From: Alphaproteobacteria bacterium
GTDB taxonomy: Bacteria > Pseudomonadota > Alphaproteobacteria > Rhizobiales > Devosiaceae
Assembly: GCA_018818925.1 (NCBI GenBank)
Contig: JAHJQZ010000023.1
Coordinates: 1 to 49,917 of the forward strand
Reading direction: 5' to 3'
Length of the DNA: 49,917 bases
Part shown: piece after piece, positions 9,782 through 17,628 of the stretch
Position numbering within the stretch: the first letter of the stretch is position 1
How the letters are laid out: each line of letters opens with the position of its first letter
The notes under the pieces: model-generated
The model's database searches: none
Seen by the model: only the letters and a program-made list of their open reading frames with translations
Told to the model about the DNA's origin: nothing
Position numbers and translations under genes: made by a program

Positions 9782-10804
9782 TCAGCCGGCGATCCAGTCG
9801 CGTCCGTTCGGATAGATGAACGCCTTGCAGTTGGTGCGCTGACGGCAGCTCTCAAAGGCCTTGTCCCAGTCTTCAAGGGCGTAGTGACCGGTCAGAAGAG
9901 CATCGAGATTGAACTTGCCCGACTTGATCAGCTCGATTGCCCTCAGCCAGGTTTCGCGCCCGTTCCAGCTCCAGGACCCCTGGATGGAAAGCTGGTGCAG
10001 CGACAGGGCATCCGGGGTGAAGGTGATCGGTTCGCCCCACAGGCTGATGACCGAGACCTTGCCGTTGCCGCCGCGCCCTTCCTTGGAGCGTTTGGCGCTG
10101 TTGAGCCCGTGGGCGAACCCTTCGGCGGTGGCCGAAGCTTCGAGGACGAAGTCGGCGCCGTGGCCATTGGTCAGGTCGAGAATGGCCTCGACCGGGTTCT
10201 CCTCAGAGTAAAGGATGTGATCGACGCCGATTTCGCGGGCGATGTCCAACCGCATGTCGTCGATACCCTTGAGCCCGATAACGGCCACTTCGCGCGCGCC
10301 GGACAGCTTGGCGAATTGAGCGCCCATCAGGCCCATCGGACCGGGACCGACGATAACAACAAAGTCGCCGAGATCGACATGGTTGCGCTCGACCATGGAA
10401 TGGATGGTGGCAACCATCGGTTCGGTGAAGCAGATGTGGTCGAGCGGGAAATTCTCCGGGTAAACGAAGACCTGGGCTTCCGGCACCGACATGTGCGAGG
10501 CAAAGGCGCCGTCGCGGGTCACGCCGAGCCAGCCCGTGCGGGTTTCGATGTCGGCGGCGATCCGGTCGCCGACCTTGACGTGCTTGACCTTGGGGCCGAC
10601 CGCCTCGACGATGCCGGCGAATTCGTGGCCAAGCGTCACCGGCGCCTCGTAGAAGTGCCGGTTCTTCTCGATGAGGATGTCGGAACCGCAAATGCCCGCC
10701 GCGTAGACCTTCATCAGGACCTCGTCGGATTCGAATTCGGGCATGGGACGATCCTCGAGGCCAAGATTGCCCACCCCGGGCGCCAGTTTTCTCAGTGAAA
10801 GCAT
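9782..10804 (-). CDS. Zinc-type medium-chain alcohol/polyol dehydrogenase
   Basis: The product is 340 residues. The start at 10804 (MLSLRKLAPG) has AAGGACA ahead; a longer frame adds only 20 low-complexity residues. Catalytic zinc ligands are visible: Cys and Asp in AAGICGSDIL, the GHEFAGIVEAVG motif, and Glu in FTEPMVATIHS. The Rossmann domain has VIVGPGPMGLMGAQFAK. The four-cysteine structural zinc lobe usual in this family is absent; the region reads ADIETRTGWLGVTRDGAFASH. It lies downstream of sugar ABC transporter genes on the same strand. The likely role is oxidation of an imported sugar or polyol; the substrate cannot be told from sequence. Confidence 0.85.
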   Translation of the reverse strand: MLSLRKLAPGVGNLGLEDRPMPEFESDEVLMKVYAAGICGSDILIEKNRHFYEAPVTLGHEFAGIVEAVGPKVKHVKVGDRIAADIETRTGWLGVTRDGAFASHMSVPEAQVFVYPENFPLDHICFTEPMVATIHSMVERNHVDLGDFVVIVGPGPMGLMGAQFAKLSGAREVAVIGLKGIDDMRLDIAREIGVDHILYSEENPVEAILDLTNGHGADFVLEASATAEGFAHGLNSAKRSKEGRGGNGKVSVISLWGEPITFTPDALSLHQLSIQGSWSWNGRETWLRAIELIKSGKFNLDALLTGHYALEDWDKAFESCRQRTNCKAFIYPNGRDWIAG

Positions 10805-10839
10805 ACCGCTTGTCCTTTCGGCAGGGATGACCGGAGCGG

Positions 10840-10863
10840 TGCGTTCCCGGGAGGAGGAACGCA
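10840..10863. terminator. Hairpin between binding-protein and dehydrogenase genes (first)
   Basis: TGCGTTCC (10840-10847) pairs perfectly with GGAACGCA (10856-10863) around an 8-base loop. No T-run follows on the minus strand, so it is more likely an mRNA-stabilising or partial-termination structure than a full terminator. Confidence 0.5.
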
Positions 10864-10880
10864 TGCCCTTTGGTTGGGAC

Positions 10881-10908
10881 GGGCGCCAGCTGCAAATGAC
10901 CGGCGCCC
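10881..10908. terminator. Hairpin between binding-protein and dehydrogenase genes (second)
   Basis: GGGCGCC (10881-10887) pairs with GGCGCCC (10902-10908) around a 14-base loop, in the same 135-base gap as the hairpin at 10840-10863. The pair could protect the binding-protein mRNA end and lower expression of the dehydrogenase. Confidence 0.45.
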
Positions 10909-10939
10909 GCAGAGGGGCTTATGAGGTTGAGGACCTGGA

Positions 10940-11857
10940 CTAGAGGTCCGCGGCCATCAAAAGGATGGTGTCGACCTGGATGTCGGGATCGACGGTCGCG
11001 CCATTGATCATCTCGAGTGCGACGGAAACGGCCTTGGCGGCCTGGGCATCCTGGTTCTGGTAGACCGTCGCCAGGGCCTTGCCGTCCTTGATGTTGGCCT
11101 TGGCCTGGTCCTCGGCGTCGATCGAGGCGATGACGACCTTACCTTCCTTGCCGGCGGCGGCAACGGCCTGGATGACACCGAACGACATCATGTCATTGGC
11201 CGCGAATACGCCATTGATGTCCGGGTTAGCCTGGATGATGTTGGTCATGACATTGAGCGCTTCCTCGGCCTGCCAGTTGGCGGTCTGGGAGGCGATGATC
11301 TCGATGCCGGGCGCTTCGGCGAAAGCCTTTTCAGCGCCGCGCTTGCGGGCCTGGGCGTTGTCGGCGCCGCGAATGCCTTCAAGGATCGCGACCTTGCCGG
11401 TGCCGCCGAGCTTGTCGACGATGGCCTTGGCGGCGTTGTAGGCCGAGACCTCGTCATTGACGCCAACATAGGGGACTTCGATGCCGGCGGCCTTCATGGT
11501 ATCTGCATCCAGCCGGTTGTCGACATTGACAACCTTGATGCCGGCCTTCATGGCGCGGGCGACGACCGGGACGAGCGCCTTGGAATCGATCGGGGCGATG
11601 ACGATGGCGTCGACGCTTTGAGAGATGAAGTCCTCGACAATGCCCATCTGCTGCTCGACCGCTGTCTGACTCGCCGCCGCGGATGTCTTAAGCTCGACGC
11701 CGAGCTTTGCGGCTTCGGCTTCGGCACCGGCGAGCATGACGTTGAAGTAGGGGTTGATCTCCTTGACGACGTAGGCAATCACCGGCTTGTCTGCGGCCAT
11801 TGCCGGTACGGACAGGAGAATGGCCGCGGCCGCTCCCAGAAACAATCTTCTATGCAT
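10940..11857 (-). CDS. Sugar ABC transporter periplasmic binding protein (RbsB-like)
   Basis: The product is 305 residues, starting MHRRLFLGAAAAILLSVPAMA, a clear Sec signal peptide with cleavage likely after AMA. The mature part is a type I periplasmic binding protein of the ribose/galactose family: VIAYVVKEINPYFNVMLAG, QSVDAIVIAPIDSKALVPVV, GVFAANDMMSFGVIQA and GKVVIASIDAEDQA. It has a strong ribosome site (AAGGAGGTAGAG). It delivers a sugar to the permease encoded 60 bases upstream. The ligand is unknown; the family covers ribose, allose, xylose, inositol and others. Confidence 0.9.
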   Translation of the reverse strand: MHRRLFLGAAAAILLSVPAMAADKPVIAYVVKEINPYFNVMLAGAEAEAAKLGVELKTSAAASQTAVEQQMGIVEDFISQSVDAIVIAPIDSKALVPVVARAMKAGIKVVNVDNRLDADTMKAAGIEVPYVGVNDEVSAYNAAKAIVDKLGGTGKVAILEGIRGADNAQARKRGAEKAFAEAPGIEIIASQTANWQAEEALNVMTNIIQANPDINGVFAANDMMSFGVIQAVAAAGKEGKVVIASIDAEDQAKANIKDGKALATVYQNQDAQAAKAVSVALEMINGATVDPDIQVDTILLMAADL

Positions 11858-11917
11858 CTCTACCTCCTTGGTTGTGGCTGCGTCCCTTCAGGGCGGTGCA
11901 GCTTTTCCGGTCCCGCG

Positions 11918-12883
11918 TCAGGCGCGGGCCGAATCTCTCAGTTTGTCCAGGAACACCGCGGCCACGATGATCGAGCCGATGGCGAGAAGCTGGACGTTAG
12001 GGCTGACGTTCAGCAGGTTCAGCCCATTGCGGATGATGCCGACGAGCAGCGCGCCCAGAAGCGTGTTGGCCACCTTGCCCTCGCCGCCGAAAATCGATGT
12101 GCCGCCGATGATGACTGCCGCGATGGCGTCGAGTTCGTAGCCGAACCCGGCGACCGGCTGGGCGACGTTGAGGCGCCCCAGAAGCGCGATCGAGGCGATG
12201 CCGCAAGCGAGCCCGGATATGGCGTAAACGCTCATCTCGACGCGCGCGGCATTGACGCCGGAGAGCCTCAGGGCGACACGGTTGCCGCCAAGTGCGTAGA
12301 CGTAGCGTCCGAAGATGGTCCTGCCCAGAACCCATGCGGCAAAGGCAACGATGACAAGCGAAGCGATGATCAGCATCGGAATGCCCCCGACGCGCCCGTC
12401 GCCCAAAAAGGTCAGCCCGTCGGGAAAGACCGAGATGGTCTGGTTGTCGGAAACGATGTAGGCCCCGCCGCGCGCCATGCTCATCATGCCGAGCGTCATG
12501 ATGAAGGCCGGCACGCGGGCCCGCGCCACCATAACGCCGTTGACGAGCCCGGTCAGCGTGCCTGTCAGGAGCGCCAGCAGCATCGGCAGGCCGATGACAA
12601 TCGGCCACTGGAAGACGCCGAACTCCATCGGCGCTAGCGCCTTGTGCACCACAGCCATGACGACGATGGCGAGTGCGACGATGGCGCCGACCGACAGGTC
12701 AATGCCGCCGGTCAGGATGACGAAGGTCATGCCGACGCCAATGATCGTGGTGATGGCCACCTGCAGCAGGATGTTGGTGAGGTTGTTGACCGTCAGGAAA
12801 TGCGGCGACAGGACCGACAGAACGGCCACCGATACCACCAGAATACCGATGATCCCGGCCCGTGCGATGAAGCCCCTAAACAT
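11918..12883 (-). CDS. Sugar ABC transporter permease (RbsC-like)
   Basis: The product is 321 residues, polytopic, of the RbsC/AraH (BPD_transp_2) family. It starts MFRGFIARAGIIGILVVSVA and shows the conserved LTGGIDLSVGAIVALA, GLVNGVMVARARVPAFIMTLGM and ELDAIAAVIIGGTSIFGG segments. The last is the family loop that contacts the ATPase. Its first bases overlap the end of the ATPase gene by 8 nt, so the two are translationally coupled. It forms the membrane pore of the importer. Confidence 0.93.
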   Translation of the reverse strand: MFRGFIARAGIIGILVVSVAVLSVLSPHFLTVNNLTNILLQVAITTIIGVGMTFVILTGGIDLSVGAIVALAIVVMAVVHKALAPMEFGVFQWPIVIGLPMLLALLTGTLTGLVNGVMVARARVPAFIMTLGMMSMARGGAYIVSDNQTISVFPDGLTFLGDGRVGGIPMLIIASLVIVAFAAWVLGRTIFGRYVYALGGNRVALRLSGVNAARVEMSVYAISGLACGIASIALLGRLNVAQPVAGFGYELDAIAAVIIGGTSIFGGEGKVANTLLGALLVGIIRNGLNLLNVSPNVQLLAIGSIIVAAVFLDKLRDSARA

Positions 12884-14378
12884 GTGCGCCTCCCAACATC
12901 AACTCCATCACTTCGGCCTGACGCGCGGTACGCGCCACGGCGACTTCGCCGGTGATCCGGCCTTCCGACATGGCAAGAATGCGATCGCTGACCTGGATGA
13001 GCTCTGGCAGGTCCGAACTGACCACGATGATCGAGGTGCCCTTTTCCGCCAGGTCGCGGATCAGCGCGTGGATTTCGGTGCGGGCGTAGACGTCGATGCC
13101 GCGCGTTGGCTCGTCGAAAATGAGAATCCGGCAGCCGGTTTCGAGCCATTTGGCGACGACGACCTTTTGCTGGTTGCCGCCAGAGAGCTGCCCGGCCTGT
13201 TTGTCGAGGCTGGGGGTAGCGATCGACAGGCGCTCGCGGTAAATCTTGGCAACGGCGCGTTCGCGGCGGCGGTCGACCACCGGCCCGCTTGACAGCTTGG
13301 GCAGGCTGGCGAGCGAGATGTTCCAGTCAATCGGCTGCTTGAGGACAAGGCCCTCGCCCTTGCGGTCCTCGCTGAGATAGCCGATCCCAAATTGCACCGC
13401 GTCGCGCGGGCTGGAGATGTGGGCCGGCTTGCCATCGAGAAGGATCTCTCCCGACTGCCGGGGCAGGGCACCGAAGATCATCTTCATCAGTTCGGTGCGC
13501 CCGGCACCCACCAGCCCGGCAAAACCGAGGATTTCGCCGCGCTTGAGCGCGAAGCTCGCATCCTTGACGCCGCTGCCGCTCAAGTCGTTGACCGAGAGGG
13601 CGATATCGCTGGTGGCGACACTGCGCGGCGACGCCAGCATGTCCCCTATTGAGCGGCCCACCATCAGTTCGACGATACGCTCGGTCGAGGCGTCGCTTGC
13701 CGCGAGCTCGCCGACCTTCTTGCCGTCTCGCATCACCGTTACCCGGTCTGCGATCTCGGCAATCTCTTGCAGCCGGTGCGAGATGTAGACAAAACCGGTG
13801 CCACGCGCCTTGAGCTCGCGGATGATGCGAAACAGTTCCTGCGCTTCGCGCTCGGAGATCGAGGCAGTCGGCTCGTCGAGTATGAGGATGCGGGCATCCA
13901 GTACCAATGCTTTGGCGATCTCGACCATCTGGGCCTCGGCGGTCGACAGACTGCGGACGCGTGCGCCCGGATCGATTGCGACTCCGAGCCGGCCGAGGAC
14001 GGCTCTCGCCGACTCGCAAGCTTTGGGGTGGTCGACCATGAAACGGCCGCGGCGCGGCTCAGTGCCGAGATGAATGTTCTCCTCCACTGTCATCGCAGGG
14101 ACGAGGCATTGTTCCTGGTGGATGGTGGCGATCCGCAACGCCTTGGCGCGGGCGGGGCTGGTGATGGTCACCGGCGCGCTATCGATCTCGATTTCACCCT
14201 CATATTCGGAAAACGAGCCGCTCAAGATGTTGATGAAGGTCGACTTGCCGGCGCCATTCTCCCCGAGCAGGCAATGCACCTCGCCGGGACGGATGTCGAA
14301 ATCGAAGTCGTCCAGCGCCCGGACGCCGGGAAAGCTCTTGCCAAGCTTGCGCGTGACAATGCCGTTGGTCTGCGACAT
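12876..14378 (-). CDS. Sugar ABC transporter ATP-binding protein (RbsA-like, duplicated ATPase)
   Basis: The product is 500 residues from ATG 14378 (MSQTNGIVTRKLGKSF), preceded by AAGGAGGAACG. It is the tandem ATPase type. The first half has Walker A LLGENGAGKST, signature LSTAEAQMVEIAKAL and Walker B ILILDEPTAS. The second half has GFAGLVGAGRTE, a weaker Walker A as usual in RbsA/MglA, then signature LSGGNQQKVVVAKWL and IFDEPTRGID. It energises carbohydrate import. It is the first gene of the minus-strand operon and faces the lacI-type regulator across 291 bases. Confidence 0.94.
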   Translation of the reverse strand: MSQTNGIVTRKLGKSFPGVRALDDFDFDIRPGEVHCLLGENGAGKSTFINILSGSFSEYEGEIEIDSAPVTITSPARAKALRIATIHQEQCLVPAMTVEENIHLGTEPRRGRFMVDHPKACESARAVLGRLGVAIDPGARVRSLSTAEAQMVEIAKALVLDARILILDEPTASISEREAQELFRIIRELKARGTGFVYISHRLQEIAEIADRVTVMRDGKKVGELAASDASTERIVELMVGRSIGDMLASPRSVATSDIALSVNDLSGSGVKDASFALKRGEILGFAGLVGAGRTELMKMIFGALPRQSGEILLDGKPAHISSPRDAVQFGIGYLSEDRKGEGLVLKQPIDWNISLASLPKLSSGPVVDRRRERAVAKIYRERLSIATPSLDKQAGQLSGGNQQKVVVAKWLETGCRILIFDEPTRGIDVYARTEIHALIRDLAEKGTSIIVVSSDLPELIQVSDRILAMSEGRITGEVAVARTARQAEVMELMLGGAHV

Positions 14379-14421
14379 CGTTCCTCCTTTTCGCCAGATC
14401 TCTGCCTGGTGCGAGCCTGGG

Positions 14422-14465
14422 TATATCAAAATTTCTAGTTATCTGTCTAGCAACATTCTAGTTGC
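14422..14465 (-). promoter_or_regulatory. Candidate promoter and operator of the sugar ABC operon
   Basis: On the minus strand TAGACA (14449-14444) and GATATA (14427-14422) are 16 bases apart and fit -35/-10 elements. A palindrome GCAACATTCTAGTTGC occupies 14450-14465, touching the -35, and TTCTAGTT occurs twice as a direct repeat (14433-14440 and 14456-14463). This is a plausible target of the adjacent LacI-family regulator. The assignment is inferred. Confidence 0.45.
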
Positions 14466-14632
14466 TCGCCGCTGAAGGATCACTCCGCCAGGCCGGACCG
14501 CTATCAACGGCGCTAAAGCGCGCATAGGCAGGCTCTGGGCAGCGTTGCTCGGCCAGCTCGTGCCGACACGGCGAAAAGGTCGCAGCTTGCGCGCTTCGAA
14601 ATTGCCATGGTCACCTCGATGGCTTATAGCGG

Positions 14633-14644
14633 TTTACTGGTAAA
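14633..14644. promoter_or_regulatory. Palindrome upstream of the LacI-family gene
   Basis: TTTACTGGTAAA has arms TTTAC/GTAAA around 2 bases and lies 25 bases before the regulator's ATG. It could be a second operator used for autoregulation, but it differs from the palindrome at 14450-14465. Confidence 0.35.
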
Positions 14645-14669
14645 TTTTATCACCACTGGGACATGACGC

Positions 14670-15692
14670 ATGACAATCACGCGAATTGCGGAGCTTGCCG
14701 GGGTTTCCACTTCGGCAGTGTCCATCGCGCTCAACAACAAGAGCGGCGTCAGCCAGGAGACGCGGGACAAGATCCTGAGGATCGCGCGGGAGATCGGCTA
14801 CAAGCACCATGGTTTGATGCAGCAACACGGCAGCCTTGTCGTGCGCATTCTGGGATTCGTCGACGAGCTGATGGGCGAGGACATGTCGCGCAGCCCGTTC
14901 TTTTTCAAGCTGGTCAGCGATGTCGAGCGCGAGGCGCGGGCTGCCGGTTTCGATTGCATGTTCTCGACCGCCCCGGTGTCAGAGGCGGCAAAGCGGATTG
15001 ATCGGCTGGCTGCGGATGACCAGGGCCCGGGCACGCTCTTGCTCGGTACGAATCTTTCCGACGATTTGCTGGTGGCGCTCGGCCGCGGGCCGGGACGCAT
15101 CGTCGTGCTCGATACGCTTGCCATCGGCGCACCCGTCGACTCGGTCGTCATGAACAACCGCCAGGGCATGGCGGCTGCGACGCGCAAGCTCATCGATCTC
15201 GGTCACACCCGCATCGGCTATTGCTATGGCAAGACCCGCATTTCCAATTTTCTCGAACGCGAGAGCGGGTTCCACGACGAATTGCGCCGGGCCGGATTGC
15301 AGGCCGCCGAGCACGACCGCGTGCCGGTCAGTTCCGACATCAACACCGCCCAGCACGAACTTGCCAGATGGCTCGCGCGGCGCAGCACACCGCTGCCGAC
15401 GGCGCTCGTCTGCGAGAACGACTACATGGCCATTGGTGCCCTGCGCGCCATCGCGGCGGCCGGGCATTCTGTGCCAGGCGACATTTCGGTGACCGGTTTC
15501 GACGATATCGCCGAGAGCGCCGTGACGACGCCCGACCTGACGACGGTGAACGTCTCGACCCGCGAGATCGCCCGTGCCGCTATCGCCCGGCTGCTTGACG
15601 GTTCCCGCACACACGATGCATTGCCGATCAAGCAGATCATCGACACGCGGCTCATCGTCAGGGGATCGACAGCGGCGCCGGCAAAGCACTGA
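14670..15692 (+). CDS. LacI-family transcriptional regulator of the sugar operon
   Basis: The product is 340 residues. The N-terminal helix-turn-helix reads ITRIAELAGVSTSAVSIALNN, followed by the hinge-helix region. The C-terminal half is a periplasmic-binding-protein-like effector domain with IVVLDTLAIGAPVDSVVMNN, RISNFLERESGF and ISVTGFDDIAESAVTTPDLT, the last being a family hallmark. It is divergent from the ABC transporter/dehydrogenase operon and most likely represses it until the imported sugar or a product binds. The effector is unknown. The ribosome site is weak; ATG 14663 is out of frame, so 14670 was kept. Confidence 0.92.
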   Translation: MTITRIAELAGVSTSAVSIALNNKSGVSQETRDKILRIAREIGYKHHGLMQQHGSLVVRILGFVDELMGEDMSRSPFFFKLVSDVEREARAAGFDCMFSTAPVSEAAKRIDRLAADDQGPGTLLLGTNLSDDLLVALGRGPGRIVVLDTLAIGAPVDSVVMNNRQGMAAATRKLIDLGHTRIGYCYGKTRISNFLERESGFHDELRRAGLQAAEHDRVPVSSDINTAQHELARWLARRSTPLPTALVCENDYMAIGALRAIAAAGHSVPGDISVTGFDDIAESAVTTPDLTTVNVSTREIARAAIARLLDGSRTHDALPIKQIIDTRLIVRGSTAAPAKH

Positions 15693-15840
15693 TTTCCCAT
15701 CAAGCCATACGAGCACTTTCGCGCTGCAACCATCGGCAGCCGGCCTAAGCGACCTCTCCTGCGCACTTGTCTGCAATCGCCTTTGTCGTCGCCAGAAGCC
15801 GCCGGTCCGTTCCCGGCCCCGAAATTGACGGATTGGTTCC

Positions 15841-16272
15841 GACGACGGCAGTCAGTCGGCAACGCGCCAACACCGGACATGCAAGCGGCGAGTGAGCTTG
15901 CGCGCTACGGTCCGCCGTTTCGTCTGCGTTGCGACCCATTGCCGGCAGAAGGTTTTCGCCGAACGGTTTGGCGAGGACGTGCTGGCGCCATGGGCGCGCC
16001 GAACGGCGCGGCTGGAATGCCTGGTTCATCACCTCGGTCTTGCTTGGGCGGTCGCCCTGCGGCGAGTTTCGCCCGGCGGCTGATGCCGCCGGTCAGCGAT
16101 GACACGTTGCTACGCCTGGTCCGCCGTCGCGCCCGATTGCCAACCGAACCGTTGAGCGTCGTCGGCATCGATGTTTGGGCGTATCGGCGCAAATGTCGCC
16201 ACGGCACCCGTTTGCGATCTCGAACGGCGCCGGGTCGTCAAGCTTCTGGCGGATCGGTTACCGAGGCGCTAG
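15841..16272 (+). pseudogene. ISL3-family transposase remnant with two frameshifts
   Basis: Three frames give consecutive pieces of an ISL3-type transposase. Frame 1 reads VRRFVCVATHCRQKVFAERF and DVLAPWARRTARLECLVHHL to about 16045. Frame 3 continues GGRPAASFARRLMPPVSDDT, RARLPTEPLSVVGID and VWAYRRKCRHGT to about 16208. Frame 1 resumes VCDLERRRVVKLLADRLPRR and stops at 16272. The expected GIDDW is GIDVW, so a catalytic-site Asp is altered. Most of the C-terminal half is missing; full-length members are roughly 400-550 residues. It ends where flbT ends. No terminal inverted repeats were found. It is an inactive relic. Confidence 0.75.
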
Positions 16273-16670
16273 GCGCTTTTCGGGCGCGGTTGTGCCGTGG
16301 GCTGGTCGAAGCCCTCAACCAGTTTGCGCGCCGATTTGAGAGCCTGGTATAGCTCTCCCTGCACAAGGTGGAAGTTGGTCGCGGCGATGAGCTTCGCCAT
16401 TTCTGCGTTTTCGTTTCCTAGTCTGTGCGCCAGCGCAAAATATTCCGCATGAAAGGCGGCCAAGTCCTGCGCCAGAAACATCTGCTGGATGACATATTGC
16501 AGCCGGGCGGCGACGTGATCGGCAGGAGGTTCGGAAATTCTTTCGCTCGACCGCAATATGGGCGCATCGCCGTCGATCGCCAGAGTGACTTTTCCTTCAG
16601 ACAACACAGTGACGCTGGTTGTGCCGATATAGACCGCCTCGCGCGGCTTGAGGTTGATCTTGAGCGTCAT
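16269..16670 (-). CDS. flbT: Flagellar biosynthesis regulator FlbT
   Basis: The product is 133 residues from ATG 16670 (MTLKINLKPREAVYIG), a start typical of FlbT; upstream frame extension is not family-like. It includes VLSEGKVTLAIDGDAPILR and LQYVIQQMFL. In Caulobacter FlbT binds the flagellin mRNA leader and lowers flagellin translation until the hook is finished; in some rhizobia it acts positively. Its usual partner flaF is not seen in this window. It is the last gene of the minus-strand flagellar block, 40 bases after flgL, and its stop coincides with the end of the transposase relic. Confidence 0.88.
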   Translation of the reverse strand: MTLKINLKPREAVYIGTTSVTVLSEGKVTLAIDGDAPILRSSERISEPPADHVAARLQYVIQQMFLAQDLAAFHAEYFALAHRLGNENAEMAKLIAATNFHLVQGELYQALKSARKLVEGFDQPTAQPRPKSA

Positions 16671-16710
16671 GGTCGGCCCCATACGCCGACAAGAAGGCAA
16701 AGGGTCCCGG

Positions 16711-17616
16711 TCACAGATAGCTCTGCAGGCTGATCGACATGACCTTGGCGAGCGCCGCATAGGACGCCTCCAGCTGGGTCTGATAGGTGGTCAGCCTCAC
16801 TGTGATCTCGGCCACGTCCACATCCTTGATCTCGCTGATGCTGGCCGACAGCATGGCCTTATAGTCCGATTGCCAGGCCGCCATGCGTTCGAGTGACGAG
16901 CTGCTTGCCGAAATTCCGCTTTGCAGCGCTATGGTGTCGTCGAGTGCCGACTCAAGCAGTGAATAGGCTGTCTCAAGCCGGTCGCTGTCGGGCGTTTCCG
17001 TCGCGCCGGCAATGATTCCAAAGGCGCGGATGGCCTGCTCGAATGCCGAATCGCTGGCGCCGATCCCGTAGGTCAGCGTCATTTCCGACGATGCCCTGAC
17101 CGAGGCGAGCAGGGTGTCGCCATCGTAATAGCTGGTCGATTCTGTGTCCGCATCCGCAACATAGCCGTCGAGATCGACCGGCGCGGTCTCGGTCAGGCTG
17201 CCGCTGAACAAATAGCGTCCCTCGAACTTGGAATTCAGGGTCGACGCCAGTTCCTCAAGATAGCTCTGGGCCGTCGCAACCAGGGCAGAATTGGTGTCCT
17301 CGTCGCCGTCGGCGCTGAGTGCCGCGGAAATCTGGGTGCGGAAGTCGGTCAGCATGTCGGTGACGTTTCCGAGCACGGAATACATGGCATCGATCCGGTC
17401 GCTGGCTTCCGAGATGGCGGTCGCGTAGGCGCTGGCGCGTTTCAGCGAGGTTTCGAGATTGATCAGCGTGCCGCTTTGCGTGCCGAGCCCGCCATAATCG
17501 CTCGACTTGACGCCGCTGGCCTCCCGCAATTGCATTTCGGTCATCCGGGATTGAAGCCGCATGGAGGCGTCGAGCAGCCGGTTGGATGTGGCGAAAGTGG
17601 CAACGCGCATGCTCAT
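16711..17616 (-). CDS. flgL: Flagellar hook-filament junction protein FlgL
   Basis: The product is 301 residues and flagellin-like at both ends: it begins MSMRVATFATSNRLLDASMR and ends VRLTTYQTQLEASYAALAKV plus MSISLQSYL, which matches the C-terminal coiled region of FlgL. A strong GGAGGAACAA precedes the start. FlgL (HAP3) joins the hook-side HAP1 (FlgK) to the flagellin filament. It lies 12 bases downstream of flgK. The N-terminal QxREASGVKSSDYGGLG segment resembles the flagellin LxxGxxVxxxxDD region. Confidence 0.87.
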   Translation of the reverse strand: MSMRVATFATSNRLLDASMRLQSRMTEMQLREASGVKSSDYGGLGTQSGTLINLETSLKRASAYATAISEASDRIDAMYSVLGNVTDMLTDFRTQISAALSADGDEDTNSALVATAQSYLEELASTLNSKFEGRYLFSGSLTETAPVDLDGYVADADTESTSYYDGDTLLASVRASSEMTLTYGIGASDSAFEQAIRAFGIIAGATETPDSDRLETAYSLLESALDDTIALQSGISASSSSLERMAAWQSDYKAMLSASISEIKDVDVAEITVRLTTYQTQLEASYAALAKVMSISLQSYL

Positions 17617-17628
17617 TTGTTCCTCCCG

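Noticed and set aside
15783-16352. 189-codon plus-strand ORF overlapping flbT
   Set aside because: Only its central part is protein-like, and that part belongs to the frameshifted ISL3 transposase; its end is antisense to flbT.
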